Below, piece by piece: positions 9,077 through 20,157 of a stretch of 64,000 nucleotides of DNA. Below the pieces are notes generated by a model that saw nothing but the letters and a program-made list of their open reading frames with translations, did no database searches and had not been told where the DNA came from. The stretch comes from Calonectria ilicicola (taxonomy: Eukaryota > Ascomycota > Sordariomycetes > Hypocreales > Nectriaceae): assembly GCA_020809705.1 (NCBI GenBank), contig CP085828.1, positions 6,324,001 to 6,388,000 of the forward strand, in the 5' to 3' direction. How positions within the stretch are numbered: the first letter of the stretch is position 1; every line of letters starts with the position of its first letter. The position numbers and the translations under genes are program-made.

Positions 9077-10981
9077 ATGGATTCGAATGTTTCCGACCTA
9101 CTTATGGGCCTCCCTTACCGCGGCTCTCGAGATGAATATGGCAGAACCCGGCATCCGCGATGCTCCCTTCTCCTCGACGCAGTCATGCAAGGCCGACCTA
9201 GGGCATCGCAGAGTCCACTGCTTCAACTGCCCGCTGAGATCCTAGCCTATATAGTCGACTTGCTAGCTAAAGACAAAAGGGCTCTAGCCTGTCTCGCAAT
9301 GGTTAACAGTGATTGTCGCCAGCTTGCTCGGTGCCGTCAGTTCGCTGAGGTTGAGCTTGATCACAGTATTTCCTCGCTAAAGCTCCTCCTCCAAATCTCT
9401 AAAGAGGCACCGAGCGAAGCTCAACAGTCCCTTATCGGTGCTTGCGTCCGCAAAGCCAAGTTTAAACCTCAGCCCCATTACTTTTCAGCACTGCCTGAGG
9501 AGCTACATGAACTTCTTTGGCGTCATGTATCTGAATATTACTCCGATAGACAGCAAGAAGAGTTCAAAAATACAGCTGAAAAGTACCATGAGAACCTACG
9601 AAAAGTTACAGCAAATGTTGCTGCTTCTGCAATGCCTAATCTTGAGGTTCTTATTTGGAGGAGGGAGCACTCTTCGCTGGATCAACACTTCTTCAACAAG
9701 CTTTCCCGTTCCACAATTAAGCATCTTATGCTGGACAAATTATTCATGGATGAACCTTGGATCATGCAACCACCTCTAACTCCTGAGGCCTGGCCACTTC
9801 GTTCCCTTCATCTTGATGTTTCAGTGAGAATTAGAAGGCGTTTTGGTCCCGGAGCTGTTGCGCTCGAGGCAGAGAAAATAAGCCAGCTGTCCACCTTCAT
9901 CGCAACATTCTTACAACTTTGCGCTCCTACCCTTGAGTCACTTGACTTATGTACCAGTGACCTTCATGCGAAGACGTCTATTTCTTTTGGAACCAATTCC
10001 GTATGGCTCCCCAATCTGTATTTTTTGCGGCTTGGTTACATCGTTCTTGATGCTCCAGCGTTCTTATCACTCATGTCTAGTACGCTCCGGCATCTTGAAT
10101 TAAGCACTTTGCCTGCAGCCTTGTGTGGAAACCTTCTTCACACCTGTGGAGCTTTTCAAAACCTTGAGAGCTTCATTGTCCCCGCTCTGCCCATAAAGAA
10201 GGAAACGCGCGACCCCACCGCCAAGTTCCCCATGCAACACAAGCACATACAAAAGCTTTATGTGCATGAGCGCGCGGGTGAAAGGTCTGCAAATGCATAC
10301 CTTGACCGCTGCATCATCCCTGTGCTTGGCCAGGATGGATTCAGTAATCTTCGCTCATTGTCCTTGTCATGGGTTGGAGACGATACTGGAGACGCGCCTC
10401 TCATCTCGGGAATAGCGCTCGCGGCGATTGGGATGATTGGGTCGCTTGAGCAGCTCTGTCTCGGCTCTAAGAACATGAATGGATTTCTAAACCAGTGGCT
10501 TGTCGACTACACGGAATTACTCTGTCACTTTCGTGGTTTATGTAGGCTAAGAAAATTCGCACTAGTTTGTGACACTTATAAATCCCCTTTCCCTCATCAT
10601 CACGCGACGTATTACACTTCGAGAATTGTCCAAGAACAGGAGGAAATCGATGCCGAGGCTAGACAGGATCTTCCAATGGATGAAGTTGATACACAAGAGA
10701 GGCTACAACTTGAGCGGCGTCACCGTCCAGGACCTGATTTACGAGAGGTAAATGTATGGGAGAGAGCACATCGAAACCGCATGCTCACAGTTGCCGAGGA
10801 GTATGGCGCAGTGCTTCCACAGTTGGAGTGGATGTTCTGCGGACAACGGCCGATGGGATTTAACCGGCCTGCTGACAGCCGTCCAAAGGCAATCCCATTA
10901 ACACATTGGAGGGATGATTGCCACACATTCTTAGAGAAAACCTTTGGAATCTCCAATGACCATTATGGCGAGGCGGGATAA
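9077..10981 (+). CDS. F-box protein with leucine-rich C-terminal region
   Basis: Single exon, 634 aa. Residues 46-95 match an F-box (SPLLQLPAEILAYIVDLLAKD, then CLAMVNSDCRQLARCRQF), the Skp1-binding module of SCF ubiquitin ligases. The remainder is rich in spaced leucines (TLESLDLCTSDLH, LRHLELSTLPA, LRSLSLSWVGDD, LEQLCLGSKN), as in degenerate LRR-type substrate-binding regions, followed by a charged C-terminal stretch. Fungi carry large, variable families of such genes and the substrate cannot be predicted. The start is the first ATG; the residues before the F-box are low-complexity. It is convergent with the glycosyltransferase gene, 149 bp away. The AT-richer promoter holds the repeat pair at 8838-8996. 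Confidence 0.85.
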   Translation: MDSNVSDLLMGLPYRGSRDEYGRTRHPRCSLLLDAVMQGRPRASQSPLLQLPAEILAYIVDLLAKDKRALACLAMVNSDCRQLARCRQFAEVELDHSISSLKLLLQISKEAPSEAQQSLIGACVRKAKFKPQPHYFSALPEELHELLWRHVSEYYSDRQQEEFKNTAEKYHENLRKVTANVAASAMPNLEVLIWRREHSSLDQHFFNKLSRSTIKHLMLDKLFMDEPWIMQPPLTPEAWPLRSLHLDVSVRIRRRFGPGAVALEAEKISQLSTFIATFLQLCAPTLESLDLCTSDLHAKTSISFGTNSVWLPNLYFLRLGYIVLDAPAFLSLMSSTLRHLELSTLPAALCGNLLHTCGAFQNLESFIVPALPIKKETRDPTAKFPMQHKHIQKLYVHERAGERSANAYLDRCIIPVLGQDGFSNLRSLSLSWVGDDTGDAPLISGIALAAIGMIGSLEQLCLGSKNMNGFLNQWLVDYTELLCHFRGLCRLRKFALVCDTYKSPFPHHHATYYTSRIVQEQEEIDAEARQDLPMDEVDTQERLQLERRHRPGPDLREVNVWERAHRNRMLTVAEEYGAVLPQLEWMFCGQRPMGFNRPADSRPKAIPLTHWRDDCHTFLEKTFGISNDHYGEAG

Positions 10982-11130
10982 CGTTGACTTAGGTGAGTAC
11001 ACATAGAGTAGCTCTAAGTTCAGTGCTGACAATGGCGAAAAGTTGTAAAATAGGCAGAGCCTTTTTTATGATGGAGATCTATTGCTTACATCAACAATTT
11101 ATATCTTCTGACAAAATTATATTTAGTACA

Positions 11131-13188
11131 TTACTTATGCACTGCAATAGCATCCGATTCTTGGGGCTTAGTCGCAAGGGGCGAGGAATCGGCAAGGGAG
11201 TTGGCAGGGCGTTGTATATGGCTTCTGATCACTTGCCAGGCCGCTACGCTCTCTGTGACTCGCAGATTTTGTTGCGTGAAGAATCGTGCATATGCGTAAA
11301 TGCTCCAGTATATACTTGCGACATTGACGTAGACCATGACAAACTTGAGGAACATGTAGGGCAGGAAGGCCTTCCAAGCGATCCTCTCATTTGTACCACA
11401 GTTCCTCCTCAGCCATCCTAAATGGGCAATGTTGAATATACAGACGAGCAAAAAGTTGAAGGTGAGCAATGCAGCACCAATAAGAAGGGTGAGGTGCCAA
11501 CTGACCGCCAAAGCGATGGGAAACATGATGGGCGCGAGAAGCATGACGAGCGAGTCGTAACACTCGCCCAACACCCACAACTTGGTGACCAACTCGCGCC
11601 AACCCAAGCGCCAGCTGAAAATCATATAGATAGCATTGCTCCAGACACGGTAGAGGAAAAAGAAGTTCCAGCGGTAGAATCGTTGTTTGAAGATGGACAT
11701 CTCGCCGTATCCAGCGCGTGAGCCGATCTGTTTGGAGAAAATGGCTGGGAAGAGACGAGGCGGTGTTTCGGTCTCAACAAATACCTGTGAGTTCATAACG
11801 ATGCGGTACCCGGCAGCCCTAGCTGTATGGCCTAGGTACCAGTCTTCTGAGATATGATATCCAGGATGGGCGTGGAAAACTTGCATTAGGATATCGCGAC
11901 GCCACAGAGCAACGGCACCATGGGGAAATGTTGTGCTGCCGTAGCGACTCTGAAAGACTTTGGTCAAGCCGGCAATCTTGTATTCAATGTCCTGCACCTG
12001 CTGCATAATGGTGCCAGGCTCTGAGTTTGCGCCAACGCTCTTGATGGTATAGCCAATGCACGCCACTTTGTTGTTGCTTGCACAATTCCCAAAAACTTCT
12101 GTTCGAAGGGGCATGTTGGGTGGGAGGATGACATCGTCATCAATAAGCATGCAGTATTTATACTGGTCAGCCAACGCCACGCCCACAAACTCGGCCGTGA
12201 TTTTGCTGCCAACGGGCACCCAGATGTGTCGCACGCCATACTCAGCGCAGACGTCTGCAGTGTGGTCCAGGGGCGTTGGCGAGTTTCCGTTGGCGACTAC
12301 GAAGATCTGCTCGGGTTTGAAGATTGCCAAGCAAGCGGGAAGTGTTGACCGCAACGTCTCCGCCGATTTGTAGCATGGGATAACGATGCAGCACTCTGAA
12401 GCGTCACGCGGCTTCTCTGGGTCTGAGGCAGGCTCGCTCGCATCAAACCTAGTAAGAAGGGGGAGGAAATTTCGAATAGTTCCAGCAAGGATAATCCCAA
12501 TCAGAGCATACTTGTTCCTATGAGACTCGTCGTTGTGTAAGAAGCGCCACAGCAGAACCACGGTACCGGGCCACAGGGGGAAGCCAACGAAAACAAAGTA
12601 GATGATGGCCAAAATGATTAAAACATATAATATTCTCAGGAAGACCCTTTTCCACAACCCTGGCGCATGCTGCATCTGCTTCTCGCGCGACGATTTGGAG
12701 AAATTTGCAAAGTCTGCATCATTGACATTTGGTTCTTCGAATGGCAATTTCCTGGTTGACTTGCTCGGGTTGTTGATCATATACAAGGGGGAGTTTGAAG
12801 AGCTTGCGCGAAATGACTTGACAGGAGCAAATGTCACACCTGAACTTTTCGCTGCAGGAGCCTGAGAGTCCTCGCCCCATATTGTTGAGGCAGCGCTTAG
12901 AAACGATAATGGCGAAGGTGCTCCGCTTGACGGAATAGAAGGAGGGGCCTTCGGCCGAGAACTTGTTGTAGCGCTGCGGGTACCGGGTGGTCTTGGTGGG
13001 GGTTCCGAAACAGACATCCTCTGTGGCGCTAGAATAAGGGAGGATCTAGTGGACGCCGGGTGAACAGGCGGTGGGAATATTGGGGCAGGTGAAGGAGGAG
13101 GTGGTGATATTGAAACCGAAGGGTCTGGTGTTGCCTGGGAGGAGCTGCCATCGCTCTCAGCCGACGAGGACACATCTGTAGAAATCAT
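11131..13188 (-). CDS. membrane glycosyltransferase family 2 (hyaluronan/cellulose synthase-like)
   Basis: Single exon, 685 aa. Residues 1-180 are a Ser/Pro-rich, probably disordered cytosolic tail. Residues 183-216 contain one or two membrane spans (FLRILYVLIILAIIYFVF). The GT-A catalytic domain follows: CCIVIPCYKS (266-274), MLIDDDVILP (347-356, metal/nucleotide-binding Asp triplet), HISEDWYLG (446-454, catalytic ED), and KQRFYRW (501-507), in the place of the processive QxxRW motif. Three or four C-terminal spans occupy about residues 545-635. This arrangement fits processive GT2 synthases, including the fungal GT2 type reported to be needed for hyphal growth on solid surfaces in plant pathogens. 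The identity with that group is inference. Product and sugar donor cannot be read from sequence. Confidence 0.85.
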   Translation of the reverse strand: MISTDVSSSAESDGSSSQATPDPSVSISPPPPSPAPIFPPPVHPASTRSSLILAPQRMSVSEPPPRPPGTRSATTSSRPKAPPSIPSSGAPSPLSFLSAASTIWGEDSQAPAAKSSGVTFAPVKSFRASSSNSPLYMINNPSKSTRKLPFEEPNVNDADFANFSKSSREKQMQHAPGLWKRVFLRILYVLIILAIIYFVFVGFPLWPGTVVLLWRFLHNDESHRNKYALIGIILAGTIRNFLPLLTRFDASEPASDPEKPRDASECCIVIPCYKSAETLRSTLPACLAIFKPEQIFVVANGNSPTPLDHTADVCAEYGVRHIWVPVGSKITAEFVGVALADQYKYCMLIDDDVILPPNMPLRTEVFGNCASNNKVACIGYTIKSVGANSEPGTIMQQVQDIEYKIAGLTKVFQSRYGSTTFPHGAVALWRRDILMQVFHAHPGYHISEDWYLGHTARAAGYRIVMNSQVFVETETPPRLFPAIFSKQIGSRAGYGEMSIFKQRFYRWNFFFLYRVWSNAIYMIFSWRLGWRELVTKLWVLGECYDSLVMLLAPIMFPIALAVSWHLTLLIGAALLTFNFLLVCIFNIAHLGWLRRNCGTNERIAWKAFLPYMFLKFVMVYVNVASIYWSIYAYARFFTQQNLRVTESVAAWQVIRSHIQRPANSLADSSPLATKPQESDAIAVHK

Positions 13189-15276
13189 GATGAAGAATGA
13201 ACTGGCAAATTCCCATTAGAGTGGCTAGTATTAGAAGAGATGGGTAGGGAAACTAATAATAGCCAAACACCAAGAAGCAAGGAAAGGCAAGTGAACTACA
13301 GATGGAATGTTTTGAGATTAGAGACAGATTACATGCGGCATCGCAGCTAAATAAGCCACTGGCCTTCAGCCCAACAACAAGATGGACCCGGAATTTTGCC
13401 ACTGGACATGAAGAAAAAAAATGAGTTGTTCATTCATGTTTTCTTCTAGCGTCGGGGAGATTTTGGCATCGGTGAGCAGCATGCGTTGGCTACAATTTGA
13501 ACGGGCCAATATGGTCTTGGGGCAACTTGCCTCGCCCTGCCAAGACTTCCCAGTAGAGCCTAGATTCCCGTGCCCCTCACTCATGCATACCCTCAAAACG
13601 CCTCCTGGGTGCAGCTAAGGCCTAGACTCTTGGATAAAATCGATGTTGACGGAACTCGAACAATCCATGCAGGACAAGGCTCAAACGAGCGAACACATGA
13701 GGTGTTGAGTTGTAGTGCGCCTTGAGAGGGTCGGGGCCTGCCGCGGAAATAGACTCAAGATGTAAACTAGCTAATTAATTCTATGAGAGATGGCGCGATC
13801 ATGTCTTTGTTTAATTTGGACGCCGAGATACTACAAGTCACGGTGAAGAAGGGCATCAAGCCAAGCCCACTTGATGGAGTTGAAGGCTTGACAACCTTGA
13901 CTTACCCCTTAAAGTGGGGTGAATCTCTGCTTTTTTTTCTCATGTCACACCGCCCCTTGCTGGCCTCTTTCGAACCAACCAGCCCGGGAATTGCACGCCT
14001 TGTTTTTCTTTGACAGGGCTGGTCAATTCTTGGGCGCAGAAAATGGTGGTTATTATCATTCAGCAGCCAAATTCTCTCGTTGGGATGATTATATCTATTA
14101 GTAAACTTTTGCATTCTACATTGGTTTGCTCAATTAATCAAGTTAAAAATAATAGTGGTGCCCGTATGTCCTCTCCTAAAAGCTATGTTTAGTGATACTT
14201 GATTCTCATTTCCTTCTTGGCCCCCAGTCCAACAAGCACTCTGGCTGCGGCCCCCTACCTGCACCCAGCAGCTAGATGCAGTGGCGTTTGGTGGCGGTTG
14301 CCTTTTTCACTTATCTACATCTCGCTTAATAAACAAATTGACAATGGTCTCATGCCCGTACCGAGCCGGTTGGTGTCCGTTATATGCCGTTAAAGATTTC
14401 CTGATACAGGACATTGCATAGAAATGAAGCGACAAAGGAGTCAGAATGCCTCAATACGAACCACACAGCAACTCTAATGAAATAGCGAAAATTTTGGAAG
14501 TGTGGCAGTCCTAAACTCTGATAGAAACTTTAATCTACCATTTGTACTAAGGAAACCGACGGAAAGCCAACTGGGGGCCACGGCTGACCGCAATGTGCCA
14601 ACCTAAGCTTGTATTGGAAAATGGAATTTCAGCCATAAACATCTCGAATACGTAAGAGAAATTTCGGGACTATCGGAGACCCCAATTGATTTCGTATAGT
14701 TGCGCACTATTTCAGCTTGCATTCTGACACGTCTTCTTTCAAAAGGCCAAAACATGCACCATACTTCACGAAATTGTAATAACTGTAATACATGGAAAAG
14801 AAGAATGCCAAACCAGGTTTATTCCGTGACTAAGAAATCAACAGCATCTAACATTCCCATTATGACAATTTTGGTAGGTAGCTGCATTCATCTTGGTATC
14901 AAGATTCACAGTTCACACAGTAGCATTCACTTGCGCGCTAATTAATCATGTAAAATTGCCGTATTATTGACGTCAAATCACAAGACATGTGCAACCACCC
15001 CCAAGGTGGCTATGGAGTCTATGGCCCCCATAAAAACACTTATTTTCGACACCATTCATTGGGTACCATACATAATTCATTTATAGCTCCGAATCAGATG
15101 GATAGTTTGGGGATAATTATAAAGCAGAGAAACACACTGAAAGTTCATGCAGCGCTTTCTCATCACATTGGCACCAATCCATTCGTGCGATCACCTCGTA
15201 TTCCTCAGTATCTAACACGAATATCTCGTATATCGAGGCGTATGAGTCAAGTATGAGAAGTTGAAGACACTTCAAA
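13189..15276. other. AT-richer intergenic region, start of accessory block
   Basis: No credible gene. Short open frames lack domains. Composition becomes AT-rich from about 14.0 kb and stays so through the decayed gene that follows, suggesting relic DNA. It includes the promoter of the leftward GT2 gene near 13.2-13.6 kb. Confidence 0.45.
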
Positions 15277-16855
15277 ATGGTATCCCTTTTCCGCAAAGTC
15301 CTTCAATACGTCTTGACTAGGAGGGAATTTCCGTCAAGGAAGACAGCCAGCCTTTGTGTTCTACTCTTGTCTCTTTCTCTCATTCTAGGCGTTGTCTTTA
15401 TGGCTGTTTCGGTTTAATGCCTCCCGACTATCTTTTGGGGACTTCTTTATATTGCTATCTTTGTCATCTGCGTTCTCTTGTACAGTGATTTAAGAGAAGA
15501 ATATCTAAGAAACCATACATCTTGGAGCTGCAATTTAGCCAACAATGGTTTTATTACTGTTCTAACTTTGAGCGTGTTGCCGATTCTGTATTACAAGGTT
15601 TGGTATCCCAGATTGATCCAGACAGTGATCACAATTGAGGAAGACGTTGTTGCAAGATATTTTTCTCGTTTTCACTGCTACATCTCACCATATTCTTTTT
15701 AGGATCGGATGCAATTTCCGTCCGTGGCGCTTTTCAAGAGATTGGACTGGACATCACAACCAGAATTAACTGTTTCTGCTAAGCCCAAGTGCTTTCTGAA
15801 GTGGTATAACGAATCAGTACCTATATGCTTAGATGCTTTACTAGGTTAGCCTTGCAATTGTAGTGAGAACTGGGATCGATCCATCACCCCAAGTTTCCAA
15901 TGGCAAGGTATCAACTACAGCATGATCATGCTGAATGCCACCGAAGACTTACTCAGCACAATGCCGACCTCTATCATGCTTGCACAAGCATTTTTCTACT
16001 ATCAGTAGTACCCTTTATTTCTGAGTTCTTGAGAGCCAATAGTGTTTTTAAAACCGTGAAATAACTGTCTCAACTTAGACAATCGATCGAGGGCAGTGGC
16101 AGATTCTTCCCGTGCAATATCCCCCAGCCTCTGGATTGCCATCTTTGATCCGAGATTATCTCTCTCTGAAGCTCTTGAAGCTGGGTATACAAGAATGAAC
16201 CTTATCAATGCCAACGGAATAGTTGATATTAGTCTTGCGATTAAAAGAAGACAGCGTCAAGGATGGCCGGTGGCTTATGATTATCAACCGAGGGTATCAT
16301 CGGTTCCGTCCATGGATCTACTATGTGATACGAGTTTCAGTAACCTTTATGAAGGATGTTTTACATCATTGTTCATTCAGTTCCCAACTTTCAACCGCCA
16401 AAGCTATGTTTGGGGATATGCACTCGGGTGGACTGTAGGTTTTCAGCAGCCGACACATTTCAAAGTATTTTTAACTGACAGTATTTAGGATGCTGTCGCT
16501 ACAGCTGGTGCCTGGCTTTCTGTATTTCAAATATTGGGTTGGGTTGTGTCTGGACTTGCACTGAACGGGTAGCTGTAACAGACGAAATATCGGGTCATGA
16601 TCTAATGTAAATTGCTAAATTTATTGAACTAAAAAAAATCATTGCATAATACAGCTAAGGGAGAGGAGGCAAAAGGAAACGGAAGAGCTGGCCCGAGCTG
16701 ATGAGATGGGGGCTGAAACCAAAGTCACCGCAGCTCGGAAGGTTGCAGAGGAGGCGGAACGTGTCAGCAAGATCGAGGCTGTGGTCAAGGCTAAGATAGA
16801 AGCTGAAACCGCCGCCAAACGGACACTAAATATCAAAGAAAGAGAAAGTGGTTGA
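15277..16855 (+). pseudogene. decayed multi-exon membrane-protein gene
   Basis: Starts at an ATG with a basic head and a strong hydrophobic helix (CVLLLSLSLILGVVFMAV). An in-frame TAA at 15415-15417 follows, after which the same frame continues with a second span (IFWGLLYIAIFVICVLLY) and an ectodomain-like part with NHTS, NESV, NCSE and NATE sequons. Frame is lost near 15845-15855, and again between about 16010 and 16095. Near the 3' end a clear 53-54-nt intron (donor GTAGGT at 16435, branch CTGAC, acceptor TTTAG before 16490) joins YVWGYALGWT to a hydrophobic segment (AWLSVFQILGWVVSGLAL). Then come another stop and an Ala/Glu-rich coiled coil at about 16656-16855. It was once an integral membrane protein with a helical tail. 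The family is not recognised. Confidence 0.6.
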
Positions 16856-17888
16856 AAAAGTACTTTCCAAGTAATATAAGATAATTTACAAGCTATAACA
16901 GTTCAGATAGACTATAATGGGAAAGGTTATTAGGTGATCTTCAGGTGCAGCTCACAGATGTACATCCCAAGGATTGCGTCGATTATTGCTGTCGGGGCAG
17001 TTTCATATCAGGTGCAAGGGTAAGGTGAAGTCAATACAGGTAAACTTACTGGATGTCCATGTATTAGGAGCGACTTTATATGCCATTGTAGATACTGGAT
17101 TCCCTTAATCAGTCTTATGCAAATCTGTAAGTTGCATACCCGGCTTCGCCTCTGGGGGTTATAAACCGCCGTCGAGAGCGCCTCGTGTCCTTGAGCTACC
17201 TAGTAAATACGCAGGATTTAAACAGTCGCAAGGCGATCCTTTAGGGTACAGGCCACGATTGACAAATGTGAGTGAGATGCAGTCACCAGTAGAGTAGGTC
17301 CAATCCGGAGATTTGCAGGGGCATGCGATCCCAGAAATGGGTTCGCGCAGATATCTCAGCCCAAGCTCAGCCCCAGGTCAGCTTAGAGCGGTATGAGCTC
17401 AGCTCTGGAAACATGAATTTATTTTGGTGTGATTGGATTTGGTCCCCAAGTCTTGGCGCTGAAGCAGGATAACACGGGCTTGGCATCCTGGGCGAACTGC
17501 AAGGTGCGCGCGTGGAAAGTTTGACGATAATTTGCTGGGTTGTATTTGGGGACGTTTATTTTTTTCCCCATTGAATTGAATCTGCATCTCTTCATTAATT
17601 AATTAAAAATGCACATACAATATCTTGCGTCAATAAATTAATTCGCCTATGGATGATTGAAAACCATTGCCAAAATGGCACACGCATGCAGTCATGATTA
17701 CTTTTTAGCAATACCAAGAAATAGTGCATGGCAAATCGGCACATCGGCTCCCTCCCACGTTGATGATGTGCTGCGCCTAGCGGGGTAACAGTGGTACCTA
17801 CAAGAAATCAGCGCGCATATAAGACACGATCGTCACATCAGTCAATTGACACCTTTAACAACTTATTCGCAACGTCAGCTTGGAAATC
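16856..17888. other. AT-rich intergenic with small relics, GH18 promoter
   Basis: A short hydrophobic remnant (ATG at 16958) may be the last trace of the preceding gene. The rest holds no gene. AATTAATTAATTAAAA at 17595-17610 marks an AT-rich tract. The last 75 bp carry the chitinase TATA box. Confidence 0.45.
17818..17823 (+). promoter_or_regulatory. TATA box of the GH18 gene
   Basis: TATAAG about 70 bp upstream of the chitinase ATG, in a GCGCGCATATAAGACACG context. Position and sequence fit a core promoter element. Confidence 0.55.
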
Positions 17889-19137
17889 ATGTCTCAATAC
17901 TACAATGCCGTTTACTATCCTTCATGGCGCGTCTACAAGGATATGCCGCCGTCTAGCCTCAACGTGAATGCCATCACTCACGTCTTTTACTCCTTTGTCG
18001 GGTGAGTATCCATCATGCCAAGACACAGGCTTGAGCTGACATGTTCCAGCGTCAATGAAGACGGCACTCTCAAGGTTCGTGCTTGAATAAATTAAATAAA
18101 AATATACGCACTCAGTCTCTCGATTGATTGAGCTCGCACATGGGCTGTGCTAACATGAACCATCTTGGTTGTGCGAAAATAGGCCCTCGATGAGTTCGCC
18201 GACAATGACAAACCCGTTGATGGCGTCCAGGGCTGTCTGGCCGCGCTGAGAAAACTGAAGCAGGAACACCCGCACATCAAGACACTTGTCTCTATCGGCG
18301 GTGGTGCCAGCAGCAAGGAATTCCCAGCGATGGCCGCCAACCCGTCTGCAAGATGGACCTTTGCGCTGGCGATCCGCGAGTTTTGCGAGAAGCACCAGCT
18401 CGATGGCGCTGACAGTACGTGGCCACAGTGAACAAGTGCAAATGCATGTGCTGACCCGACCTTTAGTCGATTGGGAACATCCGCAGGATGCTGAGAATGG
18501 CCGCAACTACCTGGCCTTTCTCCATGACATCCGCCGAGCTCTCCCGGCGCCGTGGTTCCTGCTGACCACCGCGCTGCCCGTTGGGGAGTACGTCCTTCAG
18601 CACCTCGACATCGCTGCCCTCGGCGGCGTGCTGGACGCCCTCAACCTCATGGCCTACGACTTTACCGGCAGCTGGAGCGACATCTCAGGCCACCACGCTC
18701 AGCTGCTGCCGCCCAGCCAGAACCTCGACGAGGTGCATCCAACCTTGCGTCACTCGGTTCACCGCGGAGTCGACTACCTGCTGTCCCGGGGCTTCCCCAG
18801 CCGCAAGCTCATCCTCGGCGTCCCGGCGTACGGCCGGTGGTTCGCTGGTGCCCGCGGTCCGGGACATCCGTTTCAGAGCTCCGGCGATATCGATTATTGC
18901 GACATGCCAGCCGAGTGGGTCTCCAACGCTATTATCGATGAATACGCGGCCACGGCCGGCTTCGTCGACAATGAGAAGGGCTTTGTTTCTTTTGACGTGC
19001 CTGTCACAGTCCGCGCCAAAGCCAGATACGCCAAGTCGATGCAGCTGGGAGGCCTATTCTACTGGACTGGCGTGGGTGACAGGCCCGGCCATGAGAGCCT
19101 GATCACGGCCAGTTGGAGCGAGTTGTCGTACAATTAG
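17889..19137 (+). CDS. GH18 chitinase without signal peptide
   Basis: Four exons, 17889-18001, 18050-18074, 18183-18414 and 18467-19137, giving 346 aa. All three introns splice in frame: GTGAGT...TTCCAG, GTTCGT...AAATAG, GTACGT...TTTAG. The GH18 fold is clear: beta-1 AVYYPSW, the substrate-barrel strand TLVSIGGG, and the catalytic motif DGADIDWEH (residues 120-128) with acid/base Glu127 and the supporting Asp residues intact. Later motifs are MAYDFTGSW and LILGVPAYGRWF, ending in LGGLFYWTGVGD. It hydrolyses beta-1,4-GlcNAc linkages in chitin. The N-terminus (MSQYYNAVYYPSW) enters the barrel directly, with no secretion signal, CBM or LysM, so it may act inside the cell, on the wall after non-classical export, or after lysis. 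A 25-nt second exon is unusual but needed for frame. Confidence 0.9.
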
Positions 19138-19495
19138 TCTCTATTATCTCATCCCCATTGAAATTGAAGCAAAACAAATACGGTAATCTCAATATTTTGC
19201 TACCGGTAACTTAGACTAGTCAACTGAACTGTTACGCCAATGGTTCTGAACCTGGTCCATGTCCTCAGTAAATAAATACATTCTTAGGATCTTAAATAGC
19301 ATAAGTGAAATCTTACAATAATTTGATTATCTTTATATCTAGCGTTCTAGTTAAGAAGATTAAAGTAAAAGTCAGGAATAATAAATGCTTTGCTCGGTTC
19401 CAAAAAGTGTGCAGCCCACTGTAGAACAACGATAGGAAAGAATTAAAATTCAGAACATATACGATGTCAAGACATATGCGGCTATTGTCATCTCA
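19138..19495. other. AT-rich spacer, nothing recognised
   Basis: Follows the chitinase stop. Strongly AT-rich with no coding sequence. Confidence 0.5.
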
Positions 19496-19785
19496 TTAAT
19501 ATGCATAGGCTCCCTTATCAAGTAAGAGCTTCACAATAGTCATATGCTCTCCTCCAGCAGCCCGGAATAGTGGCACCCAGCCAAAGATATCACTTGAGCC
19601 AATCTCAGAGCCAACAGCCTCATGTTCCCCCTAAGTAGCCAAATATAGTACCGTCCATTTTTCAATATTTTCTGAATAAAAATCGACGCCTTTGCCACTA
19701 GATTCAAAATGGCCGCATGCCCTTTCTCTGTAGCCCACGATGGCGAGGTATGGTTGCTAATGAGTGATACTCCTCGCACACATGA
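19496..19785 (-). pseudogene. ankyrin-repeat relic
   Basis: Minus-strand reading gives two ankyrin-like units in different frames. One contains SWATEKGHAAILNLVAKA; the other, after an apparent frameshift near 19650, reads LYLAT, an in-frame TAG, GEHEAVGSE, then GWVPLFRAAGGEHMTIVKLL. The Trp/Thr-P-L-x-x-A-A-x-x-G-H pattern is characteristic of ankyrin repeats. The start and much of the gene are missing, so this is a broken fragment of a larger gene. Confidence 0.6.
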
Positions 19786-20063
19786 AGCTGTCTCTGCCGG
19801 TGTTCAACCGAGGTTCTAGATCCGTGCATGACATCACGTGATATAGGTTCAAATACCACAAATAATGCAGATAAAACTTGAAGAGGCGACAATCGGGTCG
19901 TAAGGATCCCTAGCACCGTTAATCGAGCGATAAAAGACACGGTTTATGCAACCGCAAGCTCGGTGTTAGTGGTGTGATCAGGGGCAGAGGTGGCTGAACT
20001 CGCAGCACGTTTATTCTTCATGGAAGGCATCGGCGGAATAATAGTCGGGCCCTCCGGTGAAAC

Positions 20064-20091
20064 TATCCCTTTGAGTGCTGGGTAGCTGCAC
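20064..20091 (+). repeat. left terminal inverted repeat, 28 bp
   Basis: Begins TATCCCTTTGAGTGCTGGG and is an exact reverse complement of 22111-22138. It is the transposon boundary on the 3' side of the transposase frame. Confidence 0.85.
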
Positions 20092-20157
20092 TTGGGTCAC
20101 GAACAGGGGGGTCTAGCCAATTAAAGAGCGTCAAATTGAAGGTACATCCTTTCCCAC

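Noticed and set aside
16223..16438. Alternative frame over the third part of the membrane relic
   Set aside because: Splicing this frame onward gives a stop soon after, whereas the other frame joins through a good intron to a hydrophobic segment.
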